Part shown: positions 17,494 to 26,013 of the stretch, one piece after another
How the letters are laid out: each line of letters opens with the position of its first letter
How positions within the stretch are numbered: the stretch's first letter is position 1
Source: Plantactinospora mayteni
GTDB lineage: Bacteria; Actinomycetota; Actinomycetes; Mycobacteriales; Micromonosporaceae
Length of the DNA stretch: 64,000 nt
NCBI RefSeq assembly: GCF_016862935.1
Contig: NZ_BONX01000050.1
Span: 1-64,000, forward strand
Direction: 5' to 3'
Notes under the pieces: generated by a model
The model's input: the letters and a program-made list of their open reading frames with translations, nothing else
Databases searched by the model: none
Told to the model about the DNA's origin: nothing
Translations under genes and position numbers: made by a program

Positions 17494-18148
17494 CTCACCA
17501 GCGCTCGTCACGGTGGACGTGGGCGGCACACTGGGCATAGCCGACCGTCCCGGGATCACCGCCGCGCTCGTGGCCGCTTCTCCCCTGGACGCCCGCGACG
17601 CCGTGCGGGTGCTTCGGCACCGGTTGCACACCGCGCCGTCGATCACCGATCAACTCGTCGCCGAGGTGTGCGCGGCCCTGCGAATACCGATGGCGGAGTT
17701 TCCCCGCGACACGACCGCCGCACCGCTACGGCTGTTCACCGGAGCGACCCAAGCGCTTGAGCAGATCAGCGCGTTGCTCCCGGTGGTGACCCTGTCGAAC
17801 GTCGCCTGCGTCGAAGCGGACCTCGACGGCTTGAGATCAATGTTGGGCCCTTGGGTGGTGGACCACTTTCCGTCCTGCCGGATCGGGTACGCCAAGCCTG
17901 ACCGTCGTGCGTTCGAGACGGTGGCCTCGCAGCGGGGCGTGAAGAGCCGCGAGATTGTGCATATTGGGGATCACTGGGAGTGTGACATCATCGGGGCTGT
18001 CCGTGCCGGGGCACGCGCTGTCTGGATTTCCGGCGGTCGCACGATGCCCGATACAGACCGGCTCGTTAGGTCGAACGTGCTGACGGCACCTGATCTCGGA
18101 GCTGCCGTCGAACATGTTCACAACCTGTGCATGAGGAGACCCCAATGA
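17471..18148 (+). CDS. HAD-superfamily hydrolase
   Basis: 225 aa; the ATG at 17471 follows a purine-rich AAGGA and lies inside the end of the previous gene. HAD motifs in order: nucleophile Asp in VTVDVGGT (about residue 16; the second Asp is replaced by Gly, as in some family members), Ser in TLSN (about 110), Lys in YAKPD (about 143), and acidic motif IV GDHWECD (about 166-172). A phosphatase acting on a small phosphorylated intermediate is likely. The stop overlaps the next ATG. Confidence 0.83.
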   Translation: MSVRMAADSPALVTVDVGGTLGIADRPGITAALVAASPLDARDAVRVLRHRLHTAPSITDQLVAEVCAALRIPMAEFPRDTTAAPLRLFTGATQALEQISALLPVVTLSNVACVEADLDGLRSMLGPWVVDHFPSCRIGYAKPDRRAFETVASQRGVKSREIVHIGDHWECDIIGAVRAGARAVWISGGRTMPDTDRLVRSNVLTAPDLGAAVEHVHNLCMRRPQ

Positions 18149-18936
18149 GTACGTTCGCCGGAACGGTTAACCATTACCGCCGGTACCGCCCGGGGATTCC
18201 TGCCGAGGTCGCAGAAATCCTGGCAGGGGCAACGCCCGAGCGCCAGGCAAGGCGCCTGCTCGATGTGGGAACCGGCACCGGCCTGGTGGTCGAGGCGTTG
18301 CTGACGCAGTTTGACTACATCATCGCCATCGACACCGACGCCGACATGTTGGCCGCAGCGGAGGCGGCTATCAGACCACAGGTCCCGGCCGGAACCCGGA
18401 TGGTGTTGCAGAGTTGCGCGGCCGAGGACTTCACTCCGCCGAGTGGCTGGCAGGCCGACCTTGTGACCATCTGTCGCGCGTTCCACTGGCTCGACCAGGC
18501 TGGAGTGCTACATCGCCTGGACAACCAGGTCGCTCCCGACGGCGCTGTCGCGATCTTCGGGGACAGCAGCTTCTGGGCGGCAGGCAGCCCCTGGAAGTCC
18601 GCCGTCCGCAGCGTCATCCAGGACTTCCTGGGTGAAGAACGCCGTGCTGGCGGCGGTGTATTCCGCCATCACGACCGCCCGTACAGCGAGATCATGCACG
18701 AGTCCACCTTCAACGACGTCGAAGAACTGCGGGTGCCAGTACATCGAACCTGGTCGACCGAAAGCATCCTCGGATATCTCTACTCCACCTCGTTCGCCGC
18801 GCCCCAGCTGTTCGGCGACCGACTGAAGGAGTTCGAGACAGCCATCCAGCGAACCCTTGCCAGGTTCAGTGACAACGACATCTTCGAAGAAGACAACGAG
18901 TTCCTCATCCGCATCGGCCGCCGGAGCCGGTCATGA
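18145..18936 (+). CDS. Class I SAM-dependent methyltransferase
   Basis: 263 aa, ATG overlapping the HAD stop. FAGTVNHYRRYRPG is a typical start of ubiquinone/menaquinone-type methyltransferases. SAM motif I LLDVGTGTGLV covers residues 38-48, motif II AIDTDADML follows, then AEDFTPP and ICRAFHWLD at the acceptor site. It probably O-, N- or C-methylates an intermediate of the cluster. The stop overlaps the creatininase-like start. Confidence 0.85.
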   Translation: MSTFAGTVNHYRRYRPGIPAEVAEILAGATPERQARRLLDVGTGTGLVVEALLTQFDYIIAIDTDADMLAAAEAAIRPQVPAGTRMVLQSCAAEDFTPPSGWQADLVTICRAFHWLDQAGVLHRLDNQVAPDGAVAIFGDSSFWAAGSPWKSAVRSVIQDFLGEERRAGGGVFRHHDRPYSEIMHESTFNDVEELRVPVHRTWSTESILGYLYSTSFAAPQLFGDRLKEFETAIQRTLARFSDNDIFEEDNEFLIRIGRRSRS

Positions 18937-19730
18937 CCCGGTCCGGCCGGCAACTCGGTCAGCTGGCCACCGACGAGATCCGCACCGCGATCACAGAGAC
19001 ATCGGTACTCTGCCTGCCCATCGGCTCATACGAGCAGCACGGGCCACACCTGCCGCTGTCGACAGACACCGTGATCGCGGAGCGGTTCACCAACCGCCTG
19101 ATCCAACGCTACGGCGACAGCCATGACCTATGGGCGTTGCCAGCGATTCCGTACGGGCTATCGCCCGAGCACGCCTGGGCGCCCGGCACGATCACTCTGC
19201 CTCTCTCGGTCTTGACGAACCTCCTGGACGCCGTGTCCGGCGAGTACATTCGCGCCACCGCGGCCCGCAACCTGCTCATCGTGAACGGGCATGGCGGAAA
19301 CCGCGGCATCCTCGAAGCCGTCGTCTACGAGTTGCGTCAACGACATCGGGTCAACGTCTGCGTCCTGCACCCCAGCTCCATGGCGACCTTCCGACCTGAC
19401 AGTGAATTGCCGGATATCCACGCGGGGCTCCGGGAAACCTCGATGATGCTGACCCTGTCCTCACAGGACGTACGGCTGGACCGGCTACCCGACGACCACG
19501 CCCCCGACCCGGCCCAAGCCGATAACATTCACCGGTTCATTCTCGACCGAGGCACCGCCTGGCCCTGGGACTCGTACGACCCGTCCATAAGCCGGCTCGG
19601 GATCATCGGCGGAGACCCCCGTCGCGCAACCGCCGAACTCGGCGAGCAGATCGTCTCCAGTGCCCTCGACCAGTGCCCCGATGTCATCATGCGCCTGACC
19701 AAGGCAAAGCCGCTACCGTCCGGACTGTGA
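18933..19730 (+). CDS. Creatininase-family amidohydrolase
   Basis: 265 aa, ATG overlapping the upstream stop. Metal-ligand motifs of the family are present: GSYEQHGPHLPLSTD (about residues 31-45) supplies Glu, His and Asp, and IVNGHGGNRG (about 116-125) supplies His. RETSMMLTL is the conserved Glu/Ser helix. The family includes creatininase, the mycofactocin peptidase MftE and formamide hydrolases in flavin/F420 synthesis, so a cyclic or N-formyl amide, or a peptide, is a plausible substrate. Next to a radical SAM gene it resembles a cofactor or RiPP-like tailoring pair, but no precursor peptide is seen. Confidence 0.85.
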   Translation: MTRSGRQLGQLATDEIRTAITETSVLCLPIGSYEQHGPHLPLSTDTVIAERFTNRLIQRYGDSHDLWALPAIPYGLSPEHAWAPGTITLPLSVLTNLLDAVSGEYIRATAARNLLIVNGHGGNRGILEAVVYELRQRHRVNVCVLHPSSMATFRPDSELPDIHAGLRETSMMLTLSSQDVRLDRLPDDHAPDPAQADNIHRFILDRGTAWPWDSYDPSISRLGIIGGDPRRATAELGEQIVSSALDQCPDVIMRLTKAKPLPSGL

Positions 19731-19746
19731 CCCCTCGGAGGCTTAT

Positions 19747-20499
19747 ATGCCCGCTATGACGCAACAGGAAATGGCCGAGTTTGTCCGGGAGGGCGCCATA
19801 ATCCGGCGCAATTTCGTACCCTCTGATCTCGTTAACCGGGCGCGCTCGTTGATTGATGACTGGTACCGCCGGGAGCTTCAGCCAGACCTTATCGAGTCAT
19901 ACACGCAGCGAACATTCGCACCCGGACTGGGAACGCACCCGGATGTGCTTGCCCTGTTCCACCGATCCGGCGTCGCAGACCTTGTCGAATCCCTGGTTCC
20001 CGACACGCAGCCGGTCTCGACGACCCAGATTCAGATTCGCGTACCCGACGCGGTCACCGGTGTGACCCAGTCGGCGAAGGCCATGCATGTAGACGGAGTG
20101 TCCTGCCCTCATCTCGATCCGGCCGAGCTGCGGACGTTCACACTCCTGGTCGGGATCGTGCTGTCCGAGGTCAACGAGCGCGACAGCGGCGCGCTGCGCT
20201 ACGTGCCTGGCGGGCACCTACGCATGGCGGAGTGGTTCAGCACTGAGTGGTCGGTAGGCATGACCGATCAGGTTCCACCGCACATCGACGGCGAAGAGGG
20301 CACACCGTTGCTCGGACAACCAGGAGATGTGCTGCTGATGCACCACCTCGTACCGCACGCCGTTGGCCAAAACTCGTCAACGGCACCCCGCGTGATGGCG
20401 TACTTCAGGGTCGCGCACACCCGCCATGCCCACCAGCGGCTCCAGGCGCTGCGCGACCCTTGGCTGGAGTATGCGCCGCTGCGGTCATTTGCAGTCTGA
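19747..20499 (+). CDS. Phytanoyl-CoA dioxygenase (PhyH)-like oxygenase
   Basis: 250 aa; the ATG at 19747 is preceded by GGAGG. The Fe(II) facial triad is visible as HVD (about residue 114) and the distal His in VPHAVGQNSS (about 205). SGALRYVPGGHL and the 2-oxoglutarate-side Arg in APRVMAYFR agree with the family. These enzymes hydroxylate or halogenate unactivated carbons. The gene is 16 bp after the creatininase-like gene, thus in the same operon. The substrate is unknown. Confidence 0.85.
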   Translation: MPAMTQQEMAEFVREGAIIRRNFVPSDLVNRARSLIDDWYRRELQPDLIESYTQRTFAPGLGTHPDVLALFHRSGVADLVESLVPDTQPVSTTQIQIRVPDAVTGVTQSAKAMHVDGVSCPHLDPAELRTFTLLVGIVLSEVNERDSGALRYVPGGHLRMAEWFSTEWSVGMTDQVPPHIDGEEGTPLLGQPGDVLLMHHLVPHAVGQNSSTAPRVMAYFRVAHTRHAHQRLQALRDPWLEYAPLRSFAV

Positions 20500-20786
20500 C
20501 CTGGACAAGAAAGAACGCGCCAGGGCGACCATGACGTCGTGCCCGTAGCCCTGCTGAAGAACAATCGCTACGCCTCTGCTCGTCGTCCGGCCCCTCGACC
20601 GGATGGCCGCTGTACCGCATGCCCTGAGTAACCATGCCTCAGTTGTGAGCCGACGAGCATCGTGCCCGGAGGGATGGCCGCGATCGGACAGGCGAGCTCA
20701 CCGCTGGACCGGCTGCGGCGCGTCCGGACACGCCCCGCCACTGGCGCAGCCTCTTCCATGGAAAAACTCAGCCAACCGGAGATCAC

Positions 20787-21422
20787 ATGCGCGTCGTAGC
20801 CCCATCCGAGGTCGACCTCGCAATGCAGGCCGTGGAGGCCGGCAATCTCGTCGTCATCCCAACGAGTCGGTGGTACATGATCTGCTGTGATGCGGGCAAT
20901 GTAGATGCCTGCGCCCGGATTTTCGCAGCCAAGCAGCGGCCAATCGAGAAGTCCATGGTTCTGGTGGCGCGTTCCATGGACGCCGTGCGGCAGCGCTTCC
21001 GCCTGAGTACGGACGCGGAGCGGCTGGCTGACTCGTTTTGGCCAGGGGAGCTGGCGTTGCTTCTCCCGTGGCGTGAGCCGGCAGACGAAACGCGGTACCA
21101 CATGGTGGGCAGCCCGGAGGCTCTCGTCACCTATGCCTCCGGCGTCTTGGGCGACCTGGCGGCGCGAGCGTCGTGTCTGGTTGCCGCCACGACGGCCAAC
21201 CTCTCGCTCCCGAACGCCCCCGGACCCTCCATCAACCTCGCCGAGGTCCGGGAGTTCGTCGCGAAGTCCGGAGCCGACGTGTCGGTCGTGATCGACGGCG
21301 GCGTTTGCCCCACCGCCAACCATCTAACGATCGTGCGCTGCGCGGACGACCGAACGGAACTGGTCCGCGAAGGCGCGGTGCACATCCGCGCGATCATGGC
21401 GACACTGCCGACGGTTGAATGA
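20787..21422 (+). CDS. Sua5/YciO/YrdC-domain protein
   Basis: 211 aa; the ATG at 20787 is preceded by CCGGAG. The YrdC fold is recognisable by LVVIPTSRWYMICCDA (normally PTDTVYGL), a lysine-containing KQRPIEKSMVLVA, WPGELALLLP and ATTANLSLPNAP. The family binds ATP and makes threonyl-carbamoyl-AMP or transfers carbamoyl groups. The altered signature (Ser-Arg-Trp-Tyr in place of the usual Thr-Asp-Thr-Val-Tyr) suggests it is not the housekeeping TsaC. Carbamoylation of a cluster product is an attractive guess. It lies 287 bp after the PhyH gene, so it may have its own promoter. Confidence 0.78.
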   Translation: MRVVAPSEVDLAMQAVEAGNLVVIPTSRWYMICCDAGNVDACARIFAAKQRPIEKSMVLVARSMDAVRQRFRLSTDAERLADSFWPGELALLLPWREPADETRYHMVGSPEALVTYASGVLGDLAARASCLVAATTANLSLPNAPGPSINLAEVREFVAKSGADVSVVIDGGVCPTANHLTIVRCADDRTELVREGAVHIRAIMATLPTVE

Positions 21423-21734
21423 CACCCGGGCTACCTAATCCATCGCTGTCGCTAAGCAGATGGCGGAGACGGCGGACCGAACGCGAGCAGCGGAACGTCG
21501 TACGGGTCGGGCTTGCGGTTCCGGGTGACTGGCGGGTCGAGAATGTCTACCAGGAGCATCTTGGTCAGAACTGGACCCGTGCGACCAACAACCGTTGTCC
21601 CGTCGGTGTTGCTCCCGAGACATCAGCTTAGGTGGGGGTAGGGAACACGGCTGGTCCCCCGCCCCGCACCTCGTCGGGTTATCCCTGGCTGGTGAAGCCG
21701 GTGAACGCCCGTAGTCGTAGTCGTGCTGCGATTG

Positions 21735-22320
21735 TGTCGGGGAACGCGTTCTCTGGATCCGCTACGGCACCAGCCTCGACGGCCTCTGCCGCCGCCACCG
21801 CCCATGCCCGCCCCGAGACGCCACTGACCATGCGTGGGGTCATCGAGTTTGTCACCACAGGCCGCCGGCTGCTCGACTGGAACATCAGCCAGAGGTGGTC
21901 CTCGCCAGCCCTCTCCCGCAGGCGACGATGAGCGCCCGCATCCTGGCCGAAATCCTTGGCGCGCCGATCGCACCGCCAGATCCGCTTTACGCGGAGTGGC
22001 TCGCCCCGGACTGCGTACTCGGCGTAGGCCCAGACGACTATCCGAGCGAGCACCAGGCGTGGCGCAGCGAGCGTCTCCGTCGTCCGGAGTCGGCTCTACC
22101 ACGCGGGGAGAGTCTGACCGAGCTCCGGCGAGGCGCGATGAAAGCTGCATCGCGCGGCCGAGACGAGGCTGCCCGGGACGGCATGACTCTCATCGGTCTT
22201 CATTGCCGCCGTGGCCGCATGCCTACAAGGCGCTCGCAGCCCTCAAGAAACATTCCAGGCAACCCGAGACTTCACACTCGGCCGGCAATGATCTGGCCAG
22301 CCTGCCCTACACCGAAAGCA
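21735..22320 (+). pseudogene. Decayed histidine phosphatase gene
   Basis: Fragments of one histidine phosphatase are read in order but in different frames. They are RVLWIRYGTSLDGL (the catalytic RHG reads RYG), then HARPETPLT..GRRLLDW in the next frame. Back in frame come VVLASPLPQATMSARILAEILGAP and PRGESLTELRR, and finally KALAALKKHSRQPET in another frame near 22230. At least three frameshifts and loss of the catalytic His argue for a pseudogene rather than a functional gene. It lies between the YrdC and Nudix genes, so the cluster has probably lost a phosphatase step. Confidence 0.65.
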
Positions 22321-22747
22321 GCGCCTCCTCGTTGGAGATGATGAACTCCTTCAGCACGTCCGGCTTGAGATCCACTGCGGGCAGCTTGTCGATCCCCACC
22401 CGGTCAAGCTGGTAGTCACCACGCGATGGATCGACGAACTCTTCCCCGGTACGCGCGTCTTCGTTCATCTGGAGTAGCCGGCAAGCGAAGAAGTGCTGGA
22501 CGGAAACACCCCCACCATCAGGGGCGGTGAACAGAAACACCTGGGCAAACCGGTCTGCCTCGGCACCGAGCTCTTCGCGTAGCTCTCGGCGCAGTGCTGC
22601 TTCCAGCGACGCGTCCGTCGACTCCAGCCCACCACCCGGCGTTGTCCAGTACGGAGCCTGGCCGGGCTTGGTCCGCTTGATCAACACAAGTCGGTCGTCC
22701 TCATCCAGAAGGATGGCCCGCACCGACCTACGCATGATTTGACGCAC
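22307..22747 (-). CDS. Nudix hydrolase
   Basis: About 146 aa. The Nudix box is complete: GGGLESTDASLEAALRRELREE-L-G at about residues 38-61, with the metal-binding REL-x-EE core. The start is placed at the GTG at 22747 behind GGGGGCAGG; an earlier GTG at 22765 and an ATG at 22735 are also possible. Such proteins cleave nucleoside diphosphates linked to another moiety. It reads toward the decayed phosphatase gene, with its stop just inside that remnant. Confidence 0.85.
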   Translation of the reverse strand: MRQIMRRSVRAILLDEDDRLVLIKRTKPGQAPYWTTPGGGLESTDASLEAALRRELREELGAEADRFAQVFLFTAPDGGGVSVQHFFACRLLQMNEDARTGEEFVDPSRGDYQLDRVGIDKLPAVDLKPDVLKEFIISNEEALLSV

Positions 22748-22929
22748 GACCTGCCCCCTATCCACGCACGGGACGATTCACTGACAGCAGGGTGAAGGTA
22801 CCTGGTCACAACTGAGCAGCACAACGAGACGTACCACCGAAAGCGTCTTGGTCGCGGGGAAAGGAAGATGATTGACGGGAGATTCCGTGCTTTCGCGACC
22901 GGAGCAGAACTGAAGCGTTTACCTCCAGC

Positions 22930-23165
22930 GAGTTCTTCCTCGAGCCGGACCCGTAGCATCGTCGATGCCGTCGAAGGTGATTTCGCCGAGGTCGGACAGG
23001 TGGGCCACGCGGTGGCGCCGAAGCTCATCGCGTCGTCACTGAGTTCGCGCTCGTGCCGCTCCGCAGCGCGCCGGTGACCCTGCCGGATCAACCCGCCACC
23101 GATTCAAGCACTCCCGCTCGTCCAGCACCGTAACCCCGTCGTCCAGCAGACCAATGCCGAAACGT
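22930..23165 (-). pseudogene. Frameshifted coding remnant
   Basis: On the minus strand two adjoining frames read like protein: first LRDRLRFGIGLLDDGVTVLD..ECLNRWR and then, after a shift near 23050, DELRRHRVAHLSDLGEITFDGIDD ending in a stop near 22940. Neither has a good start. The pattern suggests a small gene that has been frameshifted. I do not recognise the family. The surrounding 22748-23194 interval holds nothing else. Confidence 0.35.
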
Positions 23166-23194
23166 AGCCGGTCCCGCAGTTGATGTTGTGGAGA

Positions 23195-23665
23195 TCAACC
23201 GGTCGACAGGCCGCGGATGGGAACGGGATCTGTCGTCACGAGTACGGTCAACGGCGCGTGAACGGAGAGCGGCACGGACGGCCGCCCCCTCATCCGCTGC
23301 GAGTTGATCATGGAGCGGGTGGCGGCGTACCAGTCGGCGAACCTGCGGCGTGCCGAGTGCTCGGCCGGTCGACCGTACACCCGCACCTGACGTGCCGCCT
23401 GCACCTCGGGTCTCGCCGTTGCCGCCGCTACGCGGCGGCTGACCTGCTGCGCGCGGTGGGCGGCGCGTACCGGCTGGCATGGGTAGCGCTGTCCAGTGCA
23501 GAGTAGGCTCACGCATCGGGTCGGCTGTCCCGGCTGGGGCTGGTGGACGGCGATGACTCTGGCGGCCATACGCCAGAGCAGTACGTCCACGACGTCCTGC
23601 GGGACGCTCTGGCCCAAGTCGTGGGTGGTGCTCCCGAGGTCCAGGGCGGTGTTCCCGGTGGCCAT
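23195..23665 (-). CDS. Hypothetical protein of the mobility module
   Basis: 156 aa. The ATG at 23665 has an excellent ribosome site (GAGGAG, 8 bases upstream). The N-terminal part is moderately hydrophobic and acidic (DVVDVLLWRMAARVIAVHQ). A central segment has spaced cysteines (RCVSLLCTGQRYPC), which could bind metal. The rest is Ala/Arg-rich and helical. It reads away from the inverted-repeat region. No family name can be given; small cysteine-containing proteins of this kind are common in actinomycete integrative elements. Confidence 0.6.
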   Translation of the reverse strand: MATGNTALDLGSTTHDLGQSVPQDVVDVLLWRMAARVIAVHQPQPGQPTRCVSLLCTGQRYPCQPVRAAHRAQQVSRRVAAATARPEVQAARQVRVYGRPAEHSARRRFADWYAATRSMINSQRMRGRPSVPLSVHAPLTVLVTTDPVPIRGLSTG

Positions 23666-23814
23666 GTTCGATCTCCTCGCGTCGACGACATCAACGTGGC
23701 CGTCGTCGAGGCCGCATCGGCGGGACTGCGGCCGGGCTTCGACGTCGGCCAGGACGATCCACGCTCACCTCTTGCCGGGGATCAAGTCGTCCGGAGCGTT
23801 CGGCCCGATGTCGT

Positions 23815-23873
23815 CTCCCGCATCTACCAATCGGGCTTTGTCAGACGTAGCGAACACTCGGCGATCTGACACG
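23815..23873. repeat. Left arm of 59-bp inverted repeat
   Basis: This segment matches the reverse complement of 24291-24349 at 56 of 59 positions. It contains TTTGTCAGACG and ATCTGACACG, which share the TGTCA/TGACA core repeated throughout 23.8-25.2 kb. Confidence 0.9.
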
Positions 23874-24290
23874 GGTCTCACAGCGGCAACCGCCCGCAAG
23901 GCCCGTACCACACCACCCCTCACAGGAGTTGATCTTTTAGATCGACTATTGCGGATAAATTGTTATGTCTGAGCTGTTCCGTCAGAGATCACAGCGGCTA
24001 CATAGGGCCTACACCTGCGGGCGGGCCGGCGGCTTCTGACAGGGCGCTCACAGCGTTCTCACAAGGTGGCGGGCCCGACGCCGGCAGCACGAAAGAACCC
24101 GGCAGACCGGTGTGACCGGTGGCGCCTGCGGGCAGGCGCCAGGAGAATCACTCTTGGTAGCCGATGTGACGGGCGGCGGCGTCCGAGTCGGGCACCTGAC
24201 CTGGCCTGACAGACCGTATACGCCGACGGCGGTTACGCTACGCGTCTGTCAGTGGCGGCCTGAGCGGATGAGTCCTCAGCGTTGTCAGAT
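23874..24290. other. Candidate origin core between inverted-repeat arms
   Basis: This 417-bp spacer includes an AT-rich patch at 23927-23970. It starts with an imperfect palindrome (GATC-TTTTA-GATC), followed by ATAAATTGTTATG, which stands out from the surrounding GC-rich DNA. Several TCTGACAG/CTGTCAG copies are present. No gene is seen. AT-rich DNA between repeat arms, next to replication-relaxation genes, is what an origin or transfer locus would look like. Confidence 0.45.
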
Positions 24291-24349
24291 CGTGTCAGAT
24301 CGGCAAGTGTTCGCTACGTCTGACAAAGCCCGATTGGTAGATGTGGGAG
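24291..24349. repeat. Right arm of 59-bp inverted repeat
   Basis: This is the reverse complement of 23815-23873 with three mismatches. A degenerate third relative (GAGATCGGCATGTGTTCGCCAGAG) occurs near 25482-25506, in the same orientation as this arm. Confidence 0.9.
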
Positions 24350-24519
24350 ACGCGGAGCAGCGCGGTCGGATGCCGGTCGCCGCGGACCTCGGCCGGGGCC
24401 CGCCGAGGCGCCGAGGCAGGCGCGGGGCACGCAAGGTCGGTGACATCGGGGTGGCGGGCCGCGACGGCCGTCGCGACGCCGGTCATTCGGCATCCCGGGG
24501 GCGTCCGCCCCTCCGGACG

Positions 24520-25180
24520 CCTTTGACAGCACCCTCATGTCAACGATCTACGTCGATGTCACGGGACTCGCGACCTACCGGCTGTCAATAGATATTGACC
24601 GATGTCAAAACTGTCGGCGGCACTCGGGCGTCCACGACATCGATGACTGTCACGGGTCGGGCGATGACAGTTGTCAGCGGCCCTGAGACGTCACGAAGGC
24701 CGCGGTGCGCCCTTGGCCACGCATCCGCCGAGGCGTACGACGGCGCGCCGAAGGCGCCCACCTCGCCTAAAGCCTGCGTTGACGGGGACGACCGTGAGCT
24801 GGACCGACGGTGCATCCTCCGGCTCGCCGCCGCTCCCGCCAGGCCAGGGGACGCAGCTTGGCGGACCCCTCGGAGACCGGCGCTCGGTACCGGCGGTCAA
24901 CGCGTCCGGGCAGACCGACATCGGCGACCACCGCGTCGTCGGGGCCACCTCGGTCGAGCATCGATGTCATCTCCGTTGACAAGCGCCAGGGGATCCGATG
25001 TCGGGAGACAGACGTCGATGACACGACCTCCCTCGGACAACCCGTGACACCGACGTCAATCAATGTCACGGACATCGACGCCATGCGATGTCATGGACAT
25101 CGGTGCCATGTCATGTCCAGACACGATCCTCGATGTCAGAAAGTGGTTGTCCTCAGCGCCGGACAGACGACGGACATCGC
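24520..25180. repeat. Iteron-like array of GATGTCA/TGACATC motifs
   Basis: About twenty short motifs built on TGTCA, TGACA, GATGTC or GACATC occur on both strands, mainly at 24535-24680 and 24960-25180. Examples are CGATGTCACGG, CGATGTCAAAA, TCGATGTCATC, GCGATGTCATGG and CTCGATGTCAGAA. Spacing is irregular. The interval has no convincing gene. Iterons for a replication initiator, or binding sites for a transfer or partition protein, are the likely explanations. Confidence 0.65.
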
Positions 25181-26013
25181 CGTGTCCGCCATCCTCGCAC
25201 CGCAGGTGCCCCTTTCGATCGACAGCGTTGTTCGAGGTGACGGGTAACGGCCCCGATGCGGAGCACAGATGGTGGCAGGGGCAGCCGGCCGGACCGGTTG
25301 GGGATGGACGCGGAGCGGCATCCACCGTGTCGGCCGCCCGGTCGATCAGCATCGCATCCGTACCCCTGCCCCGCTCACAGTCCAGCGGCGGATAACCTGA
25401 CCGACACGGAGGGTGATTCTCCCAGCAAGCCGCCGCGCGGACGGCGTTCGCCCTGTAAGCGGCTGTGAGCGCCTGTGAGATCGGCATGTGTTCGCCAGAG
25501 CACACAAACACCGGTTTGGGTACGAGGGCGTGGCGGCGACGCCGGAACCAGCCAAGCGCCCCACGGCGGCGGGCGGCCACAAGGTGCACGGTCAGGCAGG
25601 CACGGGGCCCGTCCAGCCCTGTGCGCGAGAGCCGATTCGGCCGCCGTCATCCCGGGATTCATCCACCGCGCCGCCGTCACCGCCGGGCAGGCGACGTCAT
25701 GGCGACCGTCGGCGGATCTCCAATGCTGGCCAGGGCCGATCGGGTCGCTCGGGCCGCAGCGTCTCACTGTGCCGGCACCCCAGCGATACCTGCTCGCCCT
25801 GGCCCTGCTGCAGGTCGGGCGGTGCCGGGACGGTTCCGCGGTCGGTGTTTCCGTCGGTGTCTGCCCACGTTCCTGGGTCGCTCTTGAACCTGACCCCGAC
25901 ACGGACTGCGGCTGTGCCTGTCGTCCCAGCACGCCGCGCCGTTGACAGATCCCGCCTCGACTCAGAGAGACCTTCCGGTCTCTCCTCCCCTATCCATGCA
26001 GAAAGAGAAAACA

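Noticed and set aside
12682-19730. Mycofactocin-type RiPP cluster
   Set aside because: A radical SAM and a creatininase-like gene are present, but there is no precursor peptide, MftB-like binder or SPASM domain.
23543-23869. Plus-strand frame ending in IYQSGFVRRSEH
   Set aside because: The same peptide ends a minus-strand frame at 24295, but only because both read through the arms of the inverted repeat; no start or domain supports either.
24520-25180. Possible CRISPR array
   Set aside because: The repeated motif is only 6-8 bases, occurs in both orientations and has irregular spacing, so it is not a CRISPR array; no cas genes are present.
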